A DNA stretch of 64,000 nucleotides from CAZGMJ01 sp964526785 (GCA_964526785.1 CAZGMJ010000022.1:12240-76239); one strand, 5' to 3'; shown: positions 7,887 through 16,904, numbered from the stretch's first letter. The notes: generated by a model from the sequence alone, not told the origin. Program-made: numbers and translations.

Positions 7887-8852
7887 TTGAGAGTCCTTTC
7901 AGGTATACAGCCGTCGGGCAAGCTGCACGTTGGCAATTATTTCGGGGCGATGCAACAGCAGTTGGAGCTGCAGGCGGAGCACGAGTGCTTTTATTTCATC
8001 GCGGATTACCACGCTCTGACGAGCAATCCGGACCCGGCGGAGCTTGCGCAGCGGAGTCTGGACGTCGTGATGGACTATCTGGCGCTGGGGCTGGACGTGG
8101 AGAAGACGGTTTTCTGGCGGCAGTCGGACGTGCATGAGGTGACGGAGTTGACGTGGCTGCTGTCGTGTGTGACTCCGATGGGGTTGTTGCAGCGGTGTGT
8201 GAGCTACAAGGACAAGGTGGCGCAGGGGCTCAGTCCGAATCACGGGCTGTTCGCGTATCCGGTGCTGCAGGCGGCGGATATATTGAGTTTCGACAGCGAT
8301 CTGGTGCCGGTCGGGGCCGATCAGAAGCAGCATATCGAGGTAACGCGGGATATTGCGATGCGGTTCAACGGTACGTACGGGGAGGTTTTTGCGATTCCTG
8401 AAGAGCGCATCATCGAATCGGTGGCGGTCGTTCCCGGGCTGGACGGCCAGAAGATGAGCAAGAGTTACGGCAATACGATCGAGATTTTCGAGCCTGAAAA
8501 GCAGGTGAAGAAGAAGATCATGCGGATCGTGACCGATTCGACGGCGGTGGAGGAACCCAAGGATCCGGCTGCATGCAACGTATTTGCATTGCTCAAGCTC
8601 TTTGCTTCGGGTGAGGAACTGGCTGAGTGGGAGCAGCGATATCGAGCGGGGGGCATGGGATACGGCGAGGCGAAGAAGCGGCTGGCGGAGTTGGCGATGG
8701 AGTATTTCAAGCCATATCGGGAGAAGCGCAACGAACTGGAACAGAATCTTGATTACGTCAAGCGTGTGCTGGCGGAGGGGGCCGAGAAGGCCCGGGCGGT
8801 TGCTGCGGCAACGCTGGAGCGGGCACGGCAGGCCGTAGGATTGAGAGGCTGA
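7887..8852 (+). CDS. trpS: Tryptophanyl-tRNA synthetase
   Basis: 321 aa from TTG 7887. AGGAGG at 7876-7881 is five bases from this TTG, whereas the in-frame GTG at 7881 overlaps the Shine-Dalgarno site. Class I Rossmann synthetase: GIQPSGKLHVGNYFGA holds the HIGH-equivalent motif, and GQKMSKSYGN (KMSKS at about 189-193) closes the ATP site. It charges tRNA-Trp in the cytoplasm. Length suits bacterial TrpS (about 330 aa). It leads an apparent operon with the DUF2007 gene (2-base gap) and scpA. The C-terminus is Ala-rich helical. Confidence 0.97.
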   Translation: MRVLSGIQPSGKLHVGNYFGAMQQQLELQAEHECFYFIADYHALTSNPDPAELAQRSLDVVMDYLALGLDVEKTVFWRQSDVHEVTELTWLLSCVTPMGLLQRCVSYKDKVAQGLSPNHGLFAYPVLQAADILSFDSDLVPVGADQKQHIEVTRDIAMRFNGTYGEVFAIPEERIIESVAVVPGLDGQKMSKSYGNTIEIFEPEKQVKKKIMRIVTDSTAVEEPKDPAACNVFALLKLFASGEELAEWEQRYRAGGMGYGEAKKRLAELAMEYFKPYREKRNELEQNLDYVKRVLAEGAEKARAVAAATLERARQAVGLRG

Positions 8853-8854
8853 AT

Positions 8855-9100
8855 ATGGGCACGAAACTGGTTACGGTAGCTACTTTCAACAGTTATATCG
8901 AGGCCGAGATGGCCAAACAGATGCTGCAGGACAATGGCATCGAGGCGTTTGCCACGGGTGAGAACGCGAGTAATGTTTACCCGATACCCGCGGTGGAAGG
9001 GCCGGAGCTGAAGGTCGCCGAGCCTGATGCCGAGCGGGCGAGAGAGATTCTCGAATCGCAGCGAGCCGAGCCGTCCGAAGAAGGCCAAGAGGAGCAGTAA
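8855..9100 (+). CDS. DUF2007-family small protein
   Basis: 81 aa. MGTKLVTVATFNSYIEAEMA, then LQDNGIEAFATGENASNVYP, is the DUF2007 pattern (a ferredoxin-like fold sometimes called 'putative signal transducing protein'). Role unknown in the family. The C-terminal 15 residues are acidic and probably disordered. It sits two bases after trpS and touches scpA (its TAA is directly followed by the scpA TTG), so it is translated as part of this operon. Confidence 0.85.
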   Translation: MGTKLVTVATFNSYIEAEMAKQMLQDNGIEAFATGENASNVYPIPAVEGPELKVAEPDAERAREILESQRAEPSEEGQEEQ

Positions 9101-10156
9101 TTGTCTTCGTATCGTATCAATCTGGATATATTCGCCGGGCCGCTGGATCTGCTTTTGTATCTGGTGCGCAAGGAAGAGGTGGATATATACGACATCCCGA
9201 TCGCCAAGATCACGGACCAGTACATCCAGTACATTGAGATGCTCAAGAGTCTGGATATCAATCTGGCGGGTGATTTTCTGGTGATGGCGGCGACGCTGAT
9301 GCAGATCAAATCGGCGATGTTGCTGCCTTCGGCCGATCCGGAAGAGGTGGAGGATGAAGATTCGGAGGATCCGCGGCGGGAACTGATTCGCCAGCTTCTG
9401 GAATACAAGAAGTTCAAGGATACGGCGAATCTGCTTGAGGCGGCGGCGGAGGAACAGAAGCAGCGTTTTTCCCGGCCGGACAACATCATCAGCCAACTCA
9501 GGGAAGACACCGAACCTGAATTGGATATGGATCAGGTAAGCATCTGGGACCTGCTGGAGGCGTTCGATACGATCTGCAAGGCCACGGGCAATATGCCCGA
9601 TATCAGCCACATACAGGATGATACGCCTATTGATTTGTACCAGATCGAACTGCTGCACCGGCTTCAGGCAGACGGACCGCTGACGTTCGAGCGGATTTTC
9701 GAGTCTGCGGAGAATCGTCTGGTTATGGTGGGGATGTTTCTGGCGATGCTTGAGTTGATCCGGGACAGGCTGATCTGGGCGGAGCAGGATTCGTCTTGCT
9801 CCTCCATATTTGTCAAGGCGCTGACGGATGAGCCGGCCGAGGTGGCTGTGCAGCGGGCGATTATGGATGTTGAAGCAGCCATGGAAATGGAAGATGAGGA
9901 GGCGGCAGGGCAAGGCGAAGAGCGGCAGTCCAATGATGCCGAGGAGTCAACGGAAGAGGAATCGGAGCCCGAGAGGGGGGCACCCATTGCAATCGAGGAA
10001 ATACCGGCTCGGAGGGAGCCACGGCGTGAGACGGCGGTCGGCGACAATGAGGGGCCGATACCTATCGTGGAGATTCGGAGTGAGGACGGCGCCCGGGACT
10101 CGACCGAGGGGATCGCAGACGATGCTCACGGCGAATTGCGTCAAGACGAGCAGTAG
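9101..10156 (+). CDS. scpA: Segregation and condensation protein A
   Basis: 351 aa, TTG start immediately after the preceding stop, with GAGGAG about 9 bases upstream. Residues 4-75 give the ScpA kleisin N-terminal signature (IFAGPLDLLLYLVRKEEVDI, then FLVMAATLMQIKSAMLLP). The region around 185-240 is the C-terminal winged helix that binds the SMC head. ScpA bridges the two SMC heads with ScpB to compact and segregate the chromosome. About 100 extra acidic residues follow the winged helix (from about 255), making it longer than the usual 250 aa; they look disordered. No scpB gene is adjacent. Confidence 0.93.
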   Translation: MSSYRINLDIFAGPLDLLLYLVRKEEVDIYDIPIAKITDQYIQYIEMLKSLDINLAGDFLVMAATLMQIKSAMLLPSADPEEVEDEDSEDPRRELIRQLLEYKKFKDTANLLEAAAEEQKQRFSRPDNIISQLREDTEPELDMDQVSIWDLLEAFDTICKATGNMPDISHIQDDTPIDLYQIELLHRLQADGPLTFERIFESAENRLVMVGMFLAMLELIRDRLIWAEQDSSCSSIFVKALTDEPAEVAVQRAIMDVEAAMEMEDEEAAGQGEERQSNDAEESTEEESEPERGAPIAIEEIPARREPRRETAVGDNEGPIPIVEIRSEDGARDSTEGIADDAHGELRQDEQ

Positions 10157-10524
10157 TTGGCATTTCATCGGCGGTATTCGGCAGGCATTTCATTGCATGG
10201 GTATTCTGTGGGACGCACGAACCGGCGTTGCTGCATTTCGTACGGGGTTCTGTTGACGGCTGCCCCTCCAGGGCTTTGGGCGGCAGAATAGCCCGATTAC
10301 GGCTCGGTATATTATAATTAATACTTATAATCCTTATAAGGTATTTCGGGCTCAGAAGTGCTTAGACTGCGTTCGGTGAGTCGGAGGGATGTGGCATTGT
10401 GTGAGGGGGCGGGCATGCGCGGTTTTCGGGTGGTCTGGTGAGTGTCTCTGGCTGTGGCCCTTGACAGGATGCCCTTGATATGGGATAGTAGTCGTTTCCA
10501 TCGTCTCTGATTAGTGAGTTCACA
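10157..10524. other. Intergenic region upstream of nfnA
   Basis: No gene seen. An AT-rich patch has TATAAT at 10313-10318 and again at 10326-10331, next to a CCTTATAAGG palindrome, and could be an upstream promoter or regulator site. A better placed promoter lies at 10461-10489. Confidence 0.5.
10461..10489 (+). promoter_or_regulatory. Candidate sigma70 promoter for nfnAB
   Basis: TTGACA at 10461-10466, 17-base spacer, GATAGT at 10484-10489. Gives a short leader of roughly 28 bases before ATG 10525. Confidence 0.5.
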
Positions 10525-11376
10525 ATGCACGAAATCGTATCGAAAGAACAATTATCGCAGGATGTCTTTACTGCTGAGGTCAAGGCACCGCTTATCGCCG
10601 GGGCACGAAAGCCGGGTCAGTTCATTATTCTCAGTATAAGCAGCGACTATAGTGAGCGTATTCCACTGACGATTGCGGGTGCTGATGCTGAGGCGGGCAC
10701 AATTCGTCTGGTCTGGCAGCGTGTCGGCAAGAGTACGGCCGAGTTGTCCGATCTCAACGTGGGTGATGCGATTGCCAATATTGCCGGTCCGCTGGGCAGG
10801 CCAACGCAGATCGAGCGATTTGGCACGGTCGTTTGTGTCGGGGGGGGCATCGGAAACGCGCCGCTGCTGCCTATTGCGACGGCTCTGAAGGAAGCGGGCA
10901 ACACGCTTATCTCGATTCTGGGGGCCAGAACGAAGGACCTGCTCATTCTGGAAAAGGAATTCGCCGAACTCAGCGACGAGTTGATCGTTGCGACAGACGA
11001 CGGTTCACACGGGCGGAAGGCTCTGGTGACCGAACCGCTGAAGGAGGTGTGTCAGCGGGAGAATCGGCCGGACAAGGCATTTGTGATAGGCCCGGCGGTA
11101 ATGATGATGTTCTGCTGCGAGGTTACGAAGCAGTTCGAGGTACCGACGGAAGTTTCGCTCAATACGATTATGATCGACGGGACGGGCATGTGCGGAGGTT
11201 GTCGGATCGAGTATGACGGACAGCCGAAGTTCGTTTGCGTGGACGGGCCGGAATTCGATGGGCACAAGGTGAATTTCGATTTGATGATCAAGCGGTTGGG
11301 GGCGTACAAGCAGCAGGAGCAGCAGGCGCACGACCACTATAAAGATCACGGCTGCAAGATAGGACTCGATCGATAG
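10525..11376 (+). CDS. nfnA: NfnA-type FAD/NAD-binding ferredoxin oxidoreductase subunit
   Basis: 283 aa. Ferredoxin-reductase-like layout: a FAD beta-barrel (KPGQFIILSI, then RIPLTIAGAD), an NAD-binding Rossmann part (VVCVGGGIGNAPLLPIA), then a C-terminal [2Fe-2S] Cys cluster (DGTGMCGGCR, KFVCVDGPEFDGH). This is the small subunit of NADH-dependent ferredoxin:NADP+ oxidoreductase, also annotated as sulfide dehydrogenase or dihydroorotate dehydrogenase electron-transfer subunit. With the next gene it would form NfnAB, a cytoplasmic flavin-based electron-bifurcating complex balancing NADH, NADPH and ferredoxin. The partner gene follows after 47 bases, which favours this reading over a pyrK role. 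Confidence 0.9.
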   Translation: MHEIVSKEQLSQDVFTAEVKAPLIAGARKPGQFIILSISSDYSERIPLTIAGADAEAGTIRLVWQRVGKSTAELSDLNVGDAIANIAGPLGRPTQIERFGTVVCVGGGIGNAPLLPIATALKEAGNTLISILGARTKDLLILEKEFAELSDELIVATDDGSHGRKALVTEPLKEVCQRENRPDKAFVIGPAVMMMFCCEVTKQFEVPTEVSLNTIMIDGTGMCGGCRIEYDGQPKFVCVDGPEFDGHKVNFDLMIKRLGAYKQQEQQAHDHYKDHGCKIGLDR

Positions 11377-11423
11377 GTTCTTACTCCGGCGACGCCGGTT
11401 TCATTTCGCTTGGGAAGTACATC

Positions 11424-12905
11424 GTGACTGAGAAAGAACAGCAGGAACTACTGGACCGACTACTGGAAAAGAGCAGGACCGAGGGGCTTAAGGCTTCGCA
11501 GCGGTATGACATACCGTCGCAGGACATGCCGGAGCAGGATGCCGTGGAGCGACGAAGCAACGTGAACGAGGTTGCTTTGGGGTATACGGAAACGGAGGCG
11601 AGGCTGGAGGCTCTGCGGTGTTTGGGGTGCAAAAATGCGCCGTGTATCGAGGGATGTCCGGTGCGAATCAATATCAGGGACTTCGTCGGGGCCATCGGGG
11701 AGGGCAAGTTCGGCGAGGCGCTGGATATTATCAAGGAGAATTCTCTACTGCCGGCGGTGTGCGGGCGGGTTTGTCCGCAGGAGGCGCAATGCCAGGAGAC
11801 GTGCACTGTAGGGCGACGCTTCAAGGATCCGACCAAGTCGGTTTCCATCGGGCGGCTGGAACGGTTTGTTGCGGACCGGGAGGGGGAGAAGGAAAGCGTG
11901 CCGGCGGTCGGGCCGGACACGGGCAAGAAGGTGGCGGTCGTCGGCGGGGGGCCGGGGTCTATCGTTGCGGCGGCGGATGTGCGAAGAGCGGGTCATCAGG
12001 TGACGATGTTCGAGGCATTTCACAAGCCGGGCGGGGTGCTGGTGTACGGCATTCCGGAATTTCGGCTGCCCAAGGCCATCGTGCAGAGGGAAATCGATCT
12101 GCTGGAGAAGATGGGCGTGAAGATCGTGACGAACTTCATCGTCGGCCGGACGCGAACGGTTAAGCAGTTGATGGAAGAGGACGGATTCGATGCTGTTTAT
12201 ATCGGGGTCGGTGCGGGTTTGCCCAGCTTCATGGGAATCGAAGGCGAATCGGCCGTCGGGGTATACAGCGCGAATGAGTATCTGACGCGGGCCAATTTGA
12301 TGAAGGCGTATGAGTTCGGCAAGGGGGCCGACACACCTATCGCGCGATCGAAGCGCGTGGCGGTCATCGGCGGCGGGAACGTGGCGATGGACGCAGCGCG
12401 GACGGCGGTGCGGCTCGGGGCCGAGAAGGTTTATCTGGTCTATCGGCGGACGGAGAAGGAGATGCCGGCGAGGGTCGAGGAGGTGCACCATGCCAAGGAA
12501 GAAGGCATCGAGTTTCACCTGCTGCAAAGTCCCAGGCGGATCGTTACGGACGAACAGAGCAATGTGACTGCAATCGAATGTCTCAAGTATGAGCTTGGCG
12601 AGCCCGACGCTTCGGGCAGGAGACGGCCGATTCCCATCGAGGGCTCGGAATTTCAGATCGAGGTCGATACCGTGATTATGGCTATCGGCAATCGGGCCAA
12701 TCCGCTGATCGCGCAGACGACCGAGGGGCTCGAATTCAACAAGTGGGGCAACATCGTCGTTGATGAGAACTGCAAGACGTCTATGGAGGGGGTTTATGCG
12801 GGCGGCGATATTGTGCTCGGTGCGGCGACTGTGATTCTGGCGATGGGGCAGGGACGCATCGCGGCGGCGGCTATTAACGAATACCTGAGTACGAACGGTG
12901 ACTGA
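11424..12905 (+). CDS. nfnB: NfnB-type NADPH-binding glutamate-synthase-like subunit
   Basis: 493 aa from GTG 11424. Residues about 65-130 are the Cys-rich domain: CLGCKNAPCIEGCPVRINI and AVCGRVCPQEAQCQETC bind two [4Fe-4S] clusters. A FAD Rossmann motif follows (VAVVGGGPGSIVAAADVRRAG) near 168-188, then a second NADPH motif (VAVIGGGNVAMDAARTA). GGDIVLGAATVILAMGQGR closes the FAD site. The family includes glutamate synthase small subunit, but there is no large subunit nearby and nfnA precedes it, so NfnB is the better name. In NfnAB, NADPH oxidation reduces ferredoxin and NAD+ together, typical of anaerobes. Confidence 0.9.
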   Translation: MTEKEQQELLDRLLEKSRTEGLKASQRYDIPSQDMPEQDAVERRSNVNEVALGYTETEARLEALRCLGCKNAPCIEGCPVRINIRDFVGAIGEGKFGEALDIIKENSLLPAVCGRVCPQEAQCQETCTVGRRFKDPTKSVSIGRLERFVADREGEKESVPAVGPDTGKKVAVVGGGPGSIVAAADVRRAGHQVTMFEAFHKPGGVLVYGIPEFRLPKAIVQREIDLLEKMGVKIVTNFIVGRTRTVKQLMEEDGFDAVYIGVGAGLPSFMGIEGESAVGVYSANEYLTRANLMKAYEFGKGADTPIARSKRVAVIGGGNVAMDAARTAVRLGAEKVYLVYRRTEKEMPARVEEVHHAKEEGIEFHLLQSPRRIVTDEQSNVTAIECLKYELGEPDASGRRRPIPIEGSEFQIEVDTVIMAIGNRANPLIAQTTEGLEFNKWGNIVVDENCKTSMEGVYAGGDIVLGAATVILAMGQGRIAAAAINEYLSTNGD

Positions 12906-12946
12906 CCGGGTATTGCGGCCGGTTGCTGATCCGGCGGCCGATCGGT

Positions 12947-13624
12947 TTAGAACCTCAGTTTCAGGTCTGTTCCTATGACGTTGATGTCCTGCCAGCGGCG
13001 GCCGGATTTCTCCGTGTCCCAGGCGTAGTGCAGGTCGAGAGATGCGGCTCTGGTTATGTTCAAGACAAAGCCTGCGTAGATTCTGTACTGGTCGAACTCG
13101 GAGGGGTCCAGGTTTACGAAGAATTCCTGGGCCACATAGCATTTGATGTGGAGAGCGGTCATGGGGTCGGGTGCGGCGAGGGTGAGTTTGTTGCGATATC
13201 GCCAGTAGTCGCGGTCGTGCTCTTTGTCTCGGAACTCGAAGCGGGAGCGGTTGCTTACCGCCAGGCCGCAGAGCGTATCCTTGATTGTAAGGTTGACGTG
13301 CGGGCGGTTCTCTTCGAGCCAGCGGCCATCTTCTTTTTCGTAGCTCTTTTTGAAATTGAAGCCGAGGTCGAGCCAATCTGCCAGGCCGTGGTATACGAAG
13401 CCGAGATCGGACATATGCTTGCGGAATTCGTTGGCGTTGTCGGTCCAGGTGAGTTTCTCGCAGAATCGCAGGCCCCAGTCATCGGTTAATTCGCGGCCGA
13501 CGGATGTCGTGAACCAGTACTCATAATCCCGGTCCTCAGCGACGCACATGCCTTTGAGGACCAGGGCGATCAGAATGACGAAGGTGCATTGTCCGCAAGC
13601 GTCTCGTTTTATAGTCACTCTCAT
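12947..13624 (-). CDS. DUF2490-family outer-membrane-type beta protein
   Basis: 225 aa. ATG 13624 is used; a GTG at 13618 has a better-spaced GGAG and may be the true start. Residues about 8-28 are a signal peptide ending MCVAED. YWFTTSVGRELTDDWGLRFC, then alternating strands with charged turns (RSRFEFRDKEHDRDYWRYRN), match DUF2490, predicted to fold as an outer-membrane beta-barrel. The chain ends in Arg-Phe; a terminal Phe is a common barrel end. It is convergent with nfnB (41 bases apart) and has no functional partners nearby. Function unknown. Confidence 0.8.
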   Translation of the reverse strand: MRVTIKRDACGQCTFVILIALVLKGMCVAEDRDYEYWFTTSVGRELTDDWGLRFCEKLTWTDNANEFRKHMSDLGFVYHGLADWLDLGFNFKKSYEKEDGRWLEENRPHVNLTIKDTLCGLAVSNRSRFEFRDKEHDRDYWRYRNKLTLAAPDPMTALHIKCYVAQEFFVNLDPSEFDQYRIYAGFVLNITRAASLDLHYAWDTEKSGRRWQDINVIGTDLKLRF

Positions 13625-14156
13625 CTCCATCAGCAGGGTGTTCAATTCGGTATTGCGATGCCACAGCGCGTTACCACCTTAGTAGTCGGAGCGGAGATTA
13701 TGCGTTTTGCCGCCCTGAACTGCAAGAGGCAAGGGTGGGCGACGCGATTGTTGTGAGGCCGGGTACTTATTGCGTGCGGCGGTCACAACAGAATGGGGCG
13801 ATTCTGATCTGTCGAAGCCGGCAAAGCTGTGACGGTGTGAGGGAACGCATGTCAACTGTGGGGCCGGCCAGCCCCGGGCGCACTGACGGATCACGGGCAC
13901 GTTTGCGGCCTGTGGAGCGAGGATGCGCCTTTAGTTTGTCCAGATTCTCAGAAGTGCGGCCGAATTCATCGTGTTTTTGTTCACAATCCATCGTGTGGTT
14001 GCTTGACAAGCGGGCGGGTACGTGTGTATTATCCAGCCTTTTCGTGCAGCTCCAGTAATTGTCACAGGCACGCGTTTCGAGCATCTTCGATCGTATCTCC
14101 TGTCGCCTGTTGCATAAAGACGATTTTCACAAGCAGAGAGCAAAAAGGCAGTCGTT
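13625..14156. other. Intergenic region with promoter and possible beta-helix gene remnant
   Basis: No intact gene. A good promoter lies at 14003-14032. Between about 13681 and 13790 one plus frame reads LQEARVGDAIVVRPGTY, similar to the repeat start of parallel beta-helix proteins, but it lacks a proper start and the similarity fades after about 30 residues. Confidence 0.4.
14003..14032 (+). promoter_or_regulatory. Candidate sigma70 promoter for DUF1015-aminotransferase operon
   Basis: Perfect TTGACA at 14003-14008, 18-base spacer, TATTAT at 14027-14032. The predicted leader is about 115 bases; I see no known riboswitch in it. Confidence 0.6.
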
Positions 14157-15476
14157 ATGGAAGTAAGACCGTTCAAGGCCTATCGTTATGACGCGGGGAT
14201 AGTAGGCGATGTGGGTGCGTGCATTGCGCCGCCTTATGATGTGATCAATGCAGAGCAGCAGGAAGCGCTGTACAAGCAGAGTGAGTACAATATCGTTCGC
14301 GTGATTCGGGGCAAGACTGAGGCGGGCGACGATGAAAAGGACAATCAATACACGCGGGCCGCGGATTATCTGAACAAATGGATCAGCGAGGGGGCGCTTA
14401 AGGAGGATGTGAAGGAGTCTATTTACGGATATGTGCAGGACTTCGATGTGGGCAGCGAGCATTTTCAGCGGTTGAGTTTTGTAGCACTGGCGAAGCTGGA
14501 GGAGTTCGGTCCGCCGGGGCCGGTCCGGCCGCATGAGAAGGTGCTGGAAAAACCCATGCTCGACCGGCTCAATCTCAAGCGGGCCACGCGGGCGCGGTTC
14601 GGCCTGGTGTTCATGCTGTATGAAGATCCGCAGCGGGTGGCCGAGACCATTATCAGCAAAGCGATGGAGCATACGCCTTCTGTGGATTTCCCGGACGATC
14701 AGGGCGTGCGGCATCGGTTGTACAGCATTACGGAGGAGTCGGAGATCGCGGCGGTGACGCAGATGATGGCCGACAAGACGTGCATTATTGCGGACGGGCA
14801 TCACCGGTATACGACGGGGCTGAAATTCTCCAAGGAGCTGGACACGCCTTCGGCCAAGTATCAGATGCTCGCCTTTACAAACAGTTGTCAGGACGGGCTG
14901 GTGGTGCTGGCGACACACCGGCTGGTCATGGGGCTGGAGCATTTCGATTTATCGAAACTGCTTGCAGATCTGGGCAAGGAATTCGAGTTGACGACGTTCA
15001 CGTTCGATGCCGACGGCCGGGACAAAGAGGCTGCGCTGCAGAAGACGCTGGAGGCGATGCGGGACGAGCATGCAGCGGACAGGAACGCGTTCGGCATTTA
15101 CGGCGGCGACGGAGCTTTTCACATTGCGACGTTGAAGGACAAGTCCGCGATGGACGATCTGGCGCCGGAGATGAGCGAGGCGTGGCGGCATCTGGATGTG
15201 TCGGTTCTGCACAAGCTGATTCTGGAGCAGTTGCTGAAGATCGACGAGGACAAGCAGGCGCAGGGGGGGTATCTGCAATATGTCAAGGATACGCCGACCG
15301 CGATTGGCGATTCGATTGCGGCGGTGGATGCAGGAGAGCGGCAGGCGGCTTTCTTCATGAATCCGGTGAAGATGCAGCAACTGCGAGAGGTTACCGACAT
15401 CGGCGAGCGCATGCCGCAGAAATCAACGTATTTTTATCCGAAAATGTTTACCGGCTTAACGATCAATAAGCTCTAA
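14157..15476 (+). CDS. DUF1015 family protein
   Basis: 439 aa. Starts MEVRPFKAYRYDAG, then CIAPPYDVINAEQQ, the conserved opening of DUF1015. The central IIADGHHRYTTGLKF segment is the family's best conserved motif. The catalytic role is not established, but in clostridia and other anaerobes the gene often lies next to serine-biosynthesis genes. Here a class V aminotransferase follows 21 bases after the stop, repeating that association, so a role linked to serine or related amino-acid metabolism is inferred. Full-length and cytoplasmic; no signal peptide. Confidence 0.88.
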   Translation: MEVRPFKAYRYDAGIVGDVGACIAPPYDVINAEQQEALYKQSEYNIVRVIRGKTEAGDDEKDNQYTRAADYLNKWISEGALKEDVKESIYGYVQDFDVGSEHFQRLSFVALAKLEEFGPPGPVRPHEKVLEKPMLDRLNLKRATRARFGLVFMLYEDPQRVAETIISKAMEHTPSVDFPDDQGVRHRLYSITEESEIAAVTQMMADKTCIIADGHHRYTTGLKFSKELDTPSAKYQMLAFTNSCQDGLVVLATHRLVMGLEHFDLSKLLADLGKEFELTTFTFDADGRDKEAALQKTLEAMRDEHAADRNAFGIYGGDGAFHIATLKDKSAMDDLAPEMSEAWRHLDVSVLHKLILEQLLKIDEDKQAQGGYLQYVKDTPTAIGDSIAAVDAGERQAAFFMNPVKMQQLREVTDIGERMPQKSTYFYPKMFTGLTINKL

Positions 15477-15497
15477 CTCTATGTGGGAGGTATTGAA

Positions 15498-16586
15498 ATG
15501 ACGGATTGGAGAAACCCGCCGAGGTTGTTTATTCCCGGGCCTGTGAAGGTCAACGACGATGTGCTTGGGCAGCTTGCGCTGCCGACGCTCGGACACCGGG
15601 GCAAGGAGTACAGCCAGTTGCACGGTGAGACGGTCGAAATGCTCAAGAAGCTGCTGTTCACCGAGCAGAATGTGTTTCTGTCGACATCTTCGGCGTCGGG
15701 CATCTGGGAGGCGGCGATTCGCAACTGCGTGGCGCCCGGCGAGAAAGTGCTCAGCACGTGCTGCGGCGCTTTCAGCGACAAGTGGGCGAGCGTGGCCAAG
15801 AGTTGCGGAGCCGAGGTGGAGGAATTGAAGGTCGAGTGGGGCCAGCCGATACTGCCCGAGATGATCGACGCGAAGCTTTCGGGCGGCGATTATACTGCGG
15901 TGACATTGGTTTACAACGAGACCAGCACCGGGCTTACCAATCCGGTATATGAGATCAGCGAGATGATGAGCGAGAAGTATCCGGACGTTCTGGTTTTCGT
16001 CGATGCGGTCAGCGGGATGGTCGGGCTGCCTCTGCATTTCGACCAGCTCGGCTGGGACGTGGCGTTTGCATCGGTTCAGAAGGCGTTCGCCATTCCGCCG
16101 GGGTTCGCCGTGGCGGCGGTGAGCGATCGGGCGCTGGAGAAGAGCAAGTCGGTTCCGAATCGCGGGTACTACTTCAACTTCGAGAACTGGGCCAAGTCGG
16201 CACAGAAGGATCAGACGCTGGTGACGCCGTCGGTGCCGCACGTGATGGCGCTGCACTATCAGGCCCGGAAACTGCAGGCCGAAGGCATTGAGAATGTCTG
16301 GGCCAGGCACAAGGAGATGGCGCAGTTCGTTCGCGGGTGGGCGAAAGAGAAGTTCGAGCTGTTCTGCGATGAGCAGTATGCATCGAACACACTGACGACG
16401 ATCAGGAATACGCGCGGTATCAACGTAGCCGAGACGATCAAGGCGCTGCAGGACAAGCACAATACGGTCTTCGGCAACGGGTACGGCAAGCTCAAGGAAG
16501 AGGCCTTCCGCATCGCGCACATGGGCGATATTACGATGGACGATCTGAAGGATCTGCTGGGGTGGATCGACGACGAGATCGGGTAG
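15498..16586 (+). CDS. Class V PLP-dependent aminotransferase (serine-glyoxylate / phosphoserine aminotransferase-like)
   Basis: 362 aa. GGGAGGT at 15485-15491 fixes ATG 15498 rather than the upstream in-frame GTG. FIPGPVKVNDDVL and LGHRGKEYSQLH open the fold. VFVDAVSGMVG supplies the PLP-binding Asp, and SVQKAFAIPPG contains the Schiff-base lysine (K195). The family interconverts serine, alanine or phosphoserine with oxo acids. Substrate cannot be fixed from sequence. The DUF1015 neighbour and small size suggest phosphoserine aminotransferase activity (serC-like), but alanine- or serine-glyoxylate aminotransferase remain possible. A strong terminator follows 28 bases after the stop. Confidence 0.88.
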   Translation: MTDWRNPPRLFIPGPVKVNDDVLGQLALPTLGHRGKEYSQLHGETVEMLKKLLFTEQNVFLSTSSASGIWEAAIRNCVAPGEKVLSTCCGAFSDKWASVAKSCGAEVEELKVEWGQPILPEMIDAKLSGGDYTAVTLVYNETSTGLTNPVYEISEMMSEKYPDVLVFVDAVSGMVGLPLHFDQLGWDVAFASVQKAFAIPPGFAVAAVSDRALEKSKSVPNRGYYFNFENWAKSAQKDQTLVTPSVPHVMALHYQARKLQAEGIENVWARHKEMAQFVRGWAKEKFELFCDEQYASNTLTTIRNTRGINVAETIKALQDKHNTVFGNGYGKLKEEAFRIAHMGDITMDDLKDLLGWIDDEIG

Positions 16587-16904
16587 TTTGTTGTGTACGA
16601 TTACGGAATGCGAGAAGGACCGGCGAGCGTGCCGGTCCTTTTTTTTGTGCGCAGAAAAAGAGGGAGACACAGGCGTAGAGAGGAAACAGATTGTAGGCCC
16701 GTCTCCCTGTTGCAATGCGCCAAGCTGCACCGTACCGCGGATAGTGCATAGACGAAACCGTCGTGCTTCACATGCAACATCTATAGTATAGTAAATGGAA
16801 GCGGGCGATGTCAAAGAATATTGATTCAGCTTGCTGCGAATGGGTGTGCAGACTGGTGAAAGGTGCGCATAGGTGTGTGGGAACGTGTTTTCGGGCCGGG
16901 GCCG
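16587..16904. other. Convergent intergenic region
   Basis: Holds the terminator at 16615-16646. The AT-rich CTATAGTATAGTAAATGG near 16780 resembles a -10 region, but neither flanking gene starts here. Otherwise I see nothing recognisable. Confidence 0.5.
16615..16646 (+). terminator. Intrinsic terminator after aminotransferase gene
   Basis: Perfect 10-bp stem AAGGACCGGC / GCCGGTCCTT (16615-16624 and 16631-16640), 6-base loop, and eight Ts overlapping the stem end. Classic rho-independent terminator. Confidence 0.93.
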
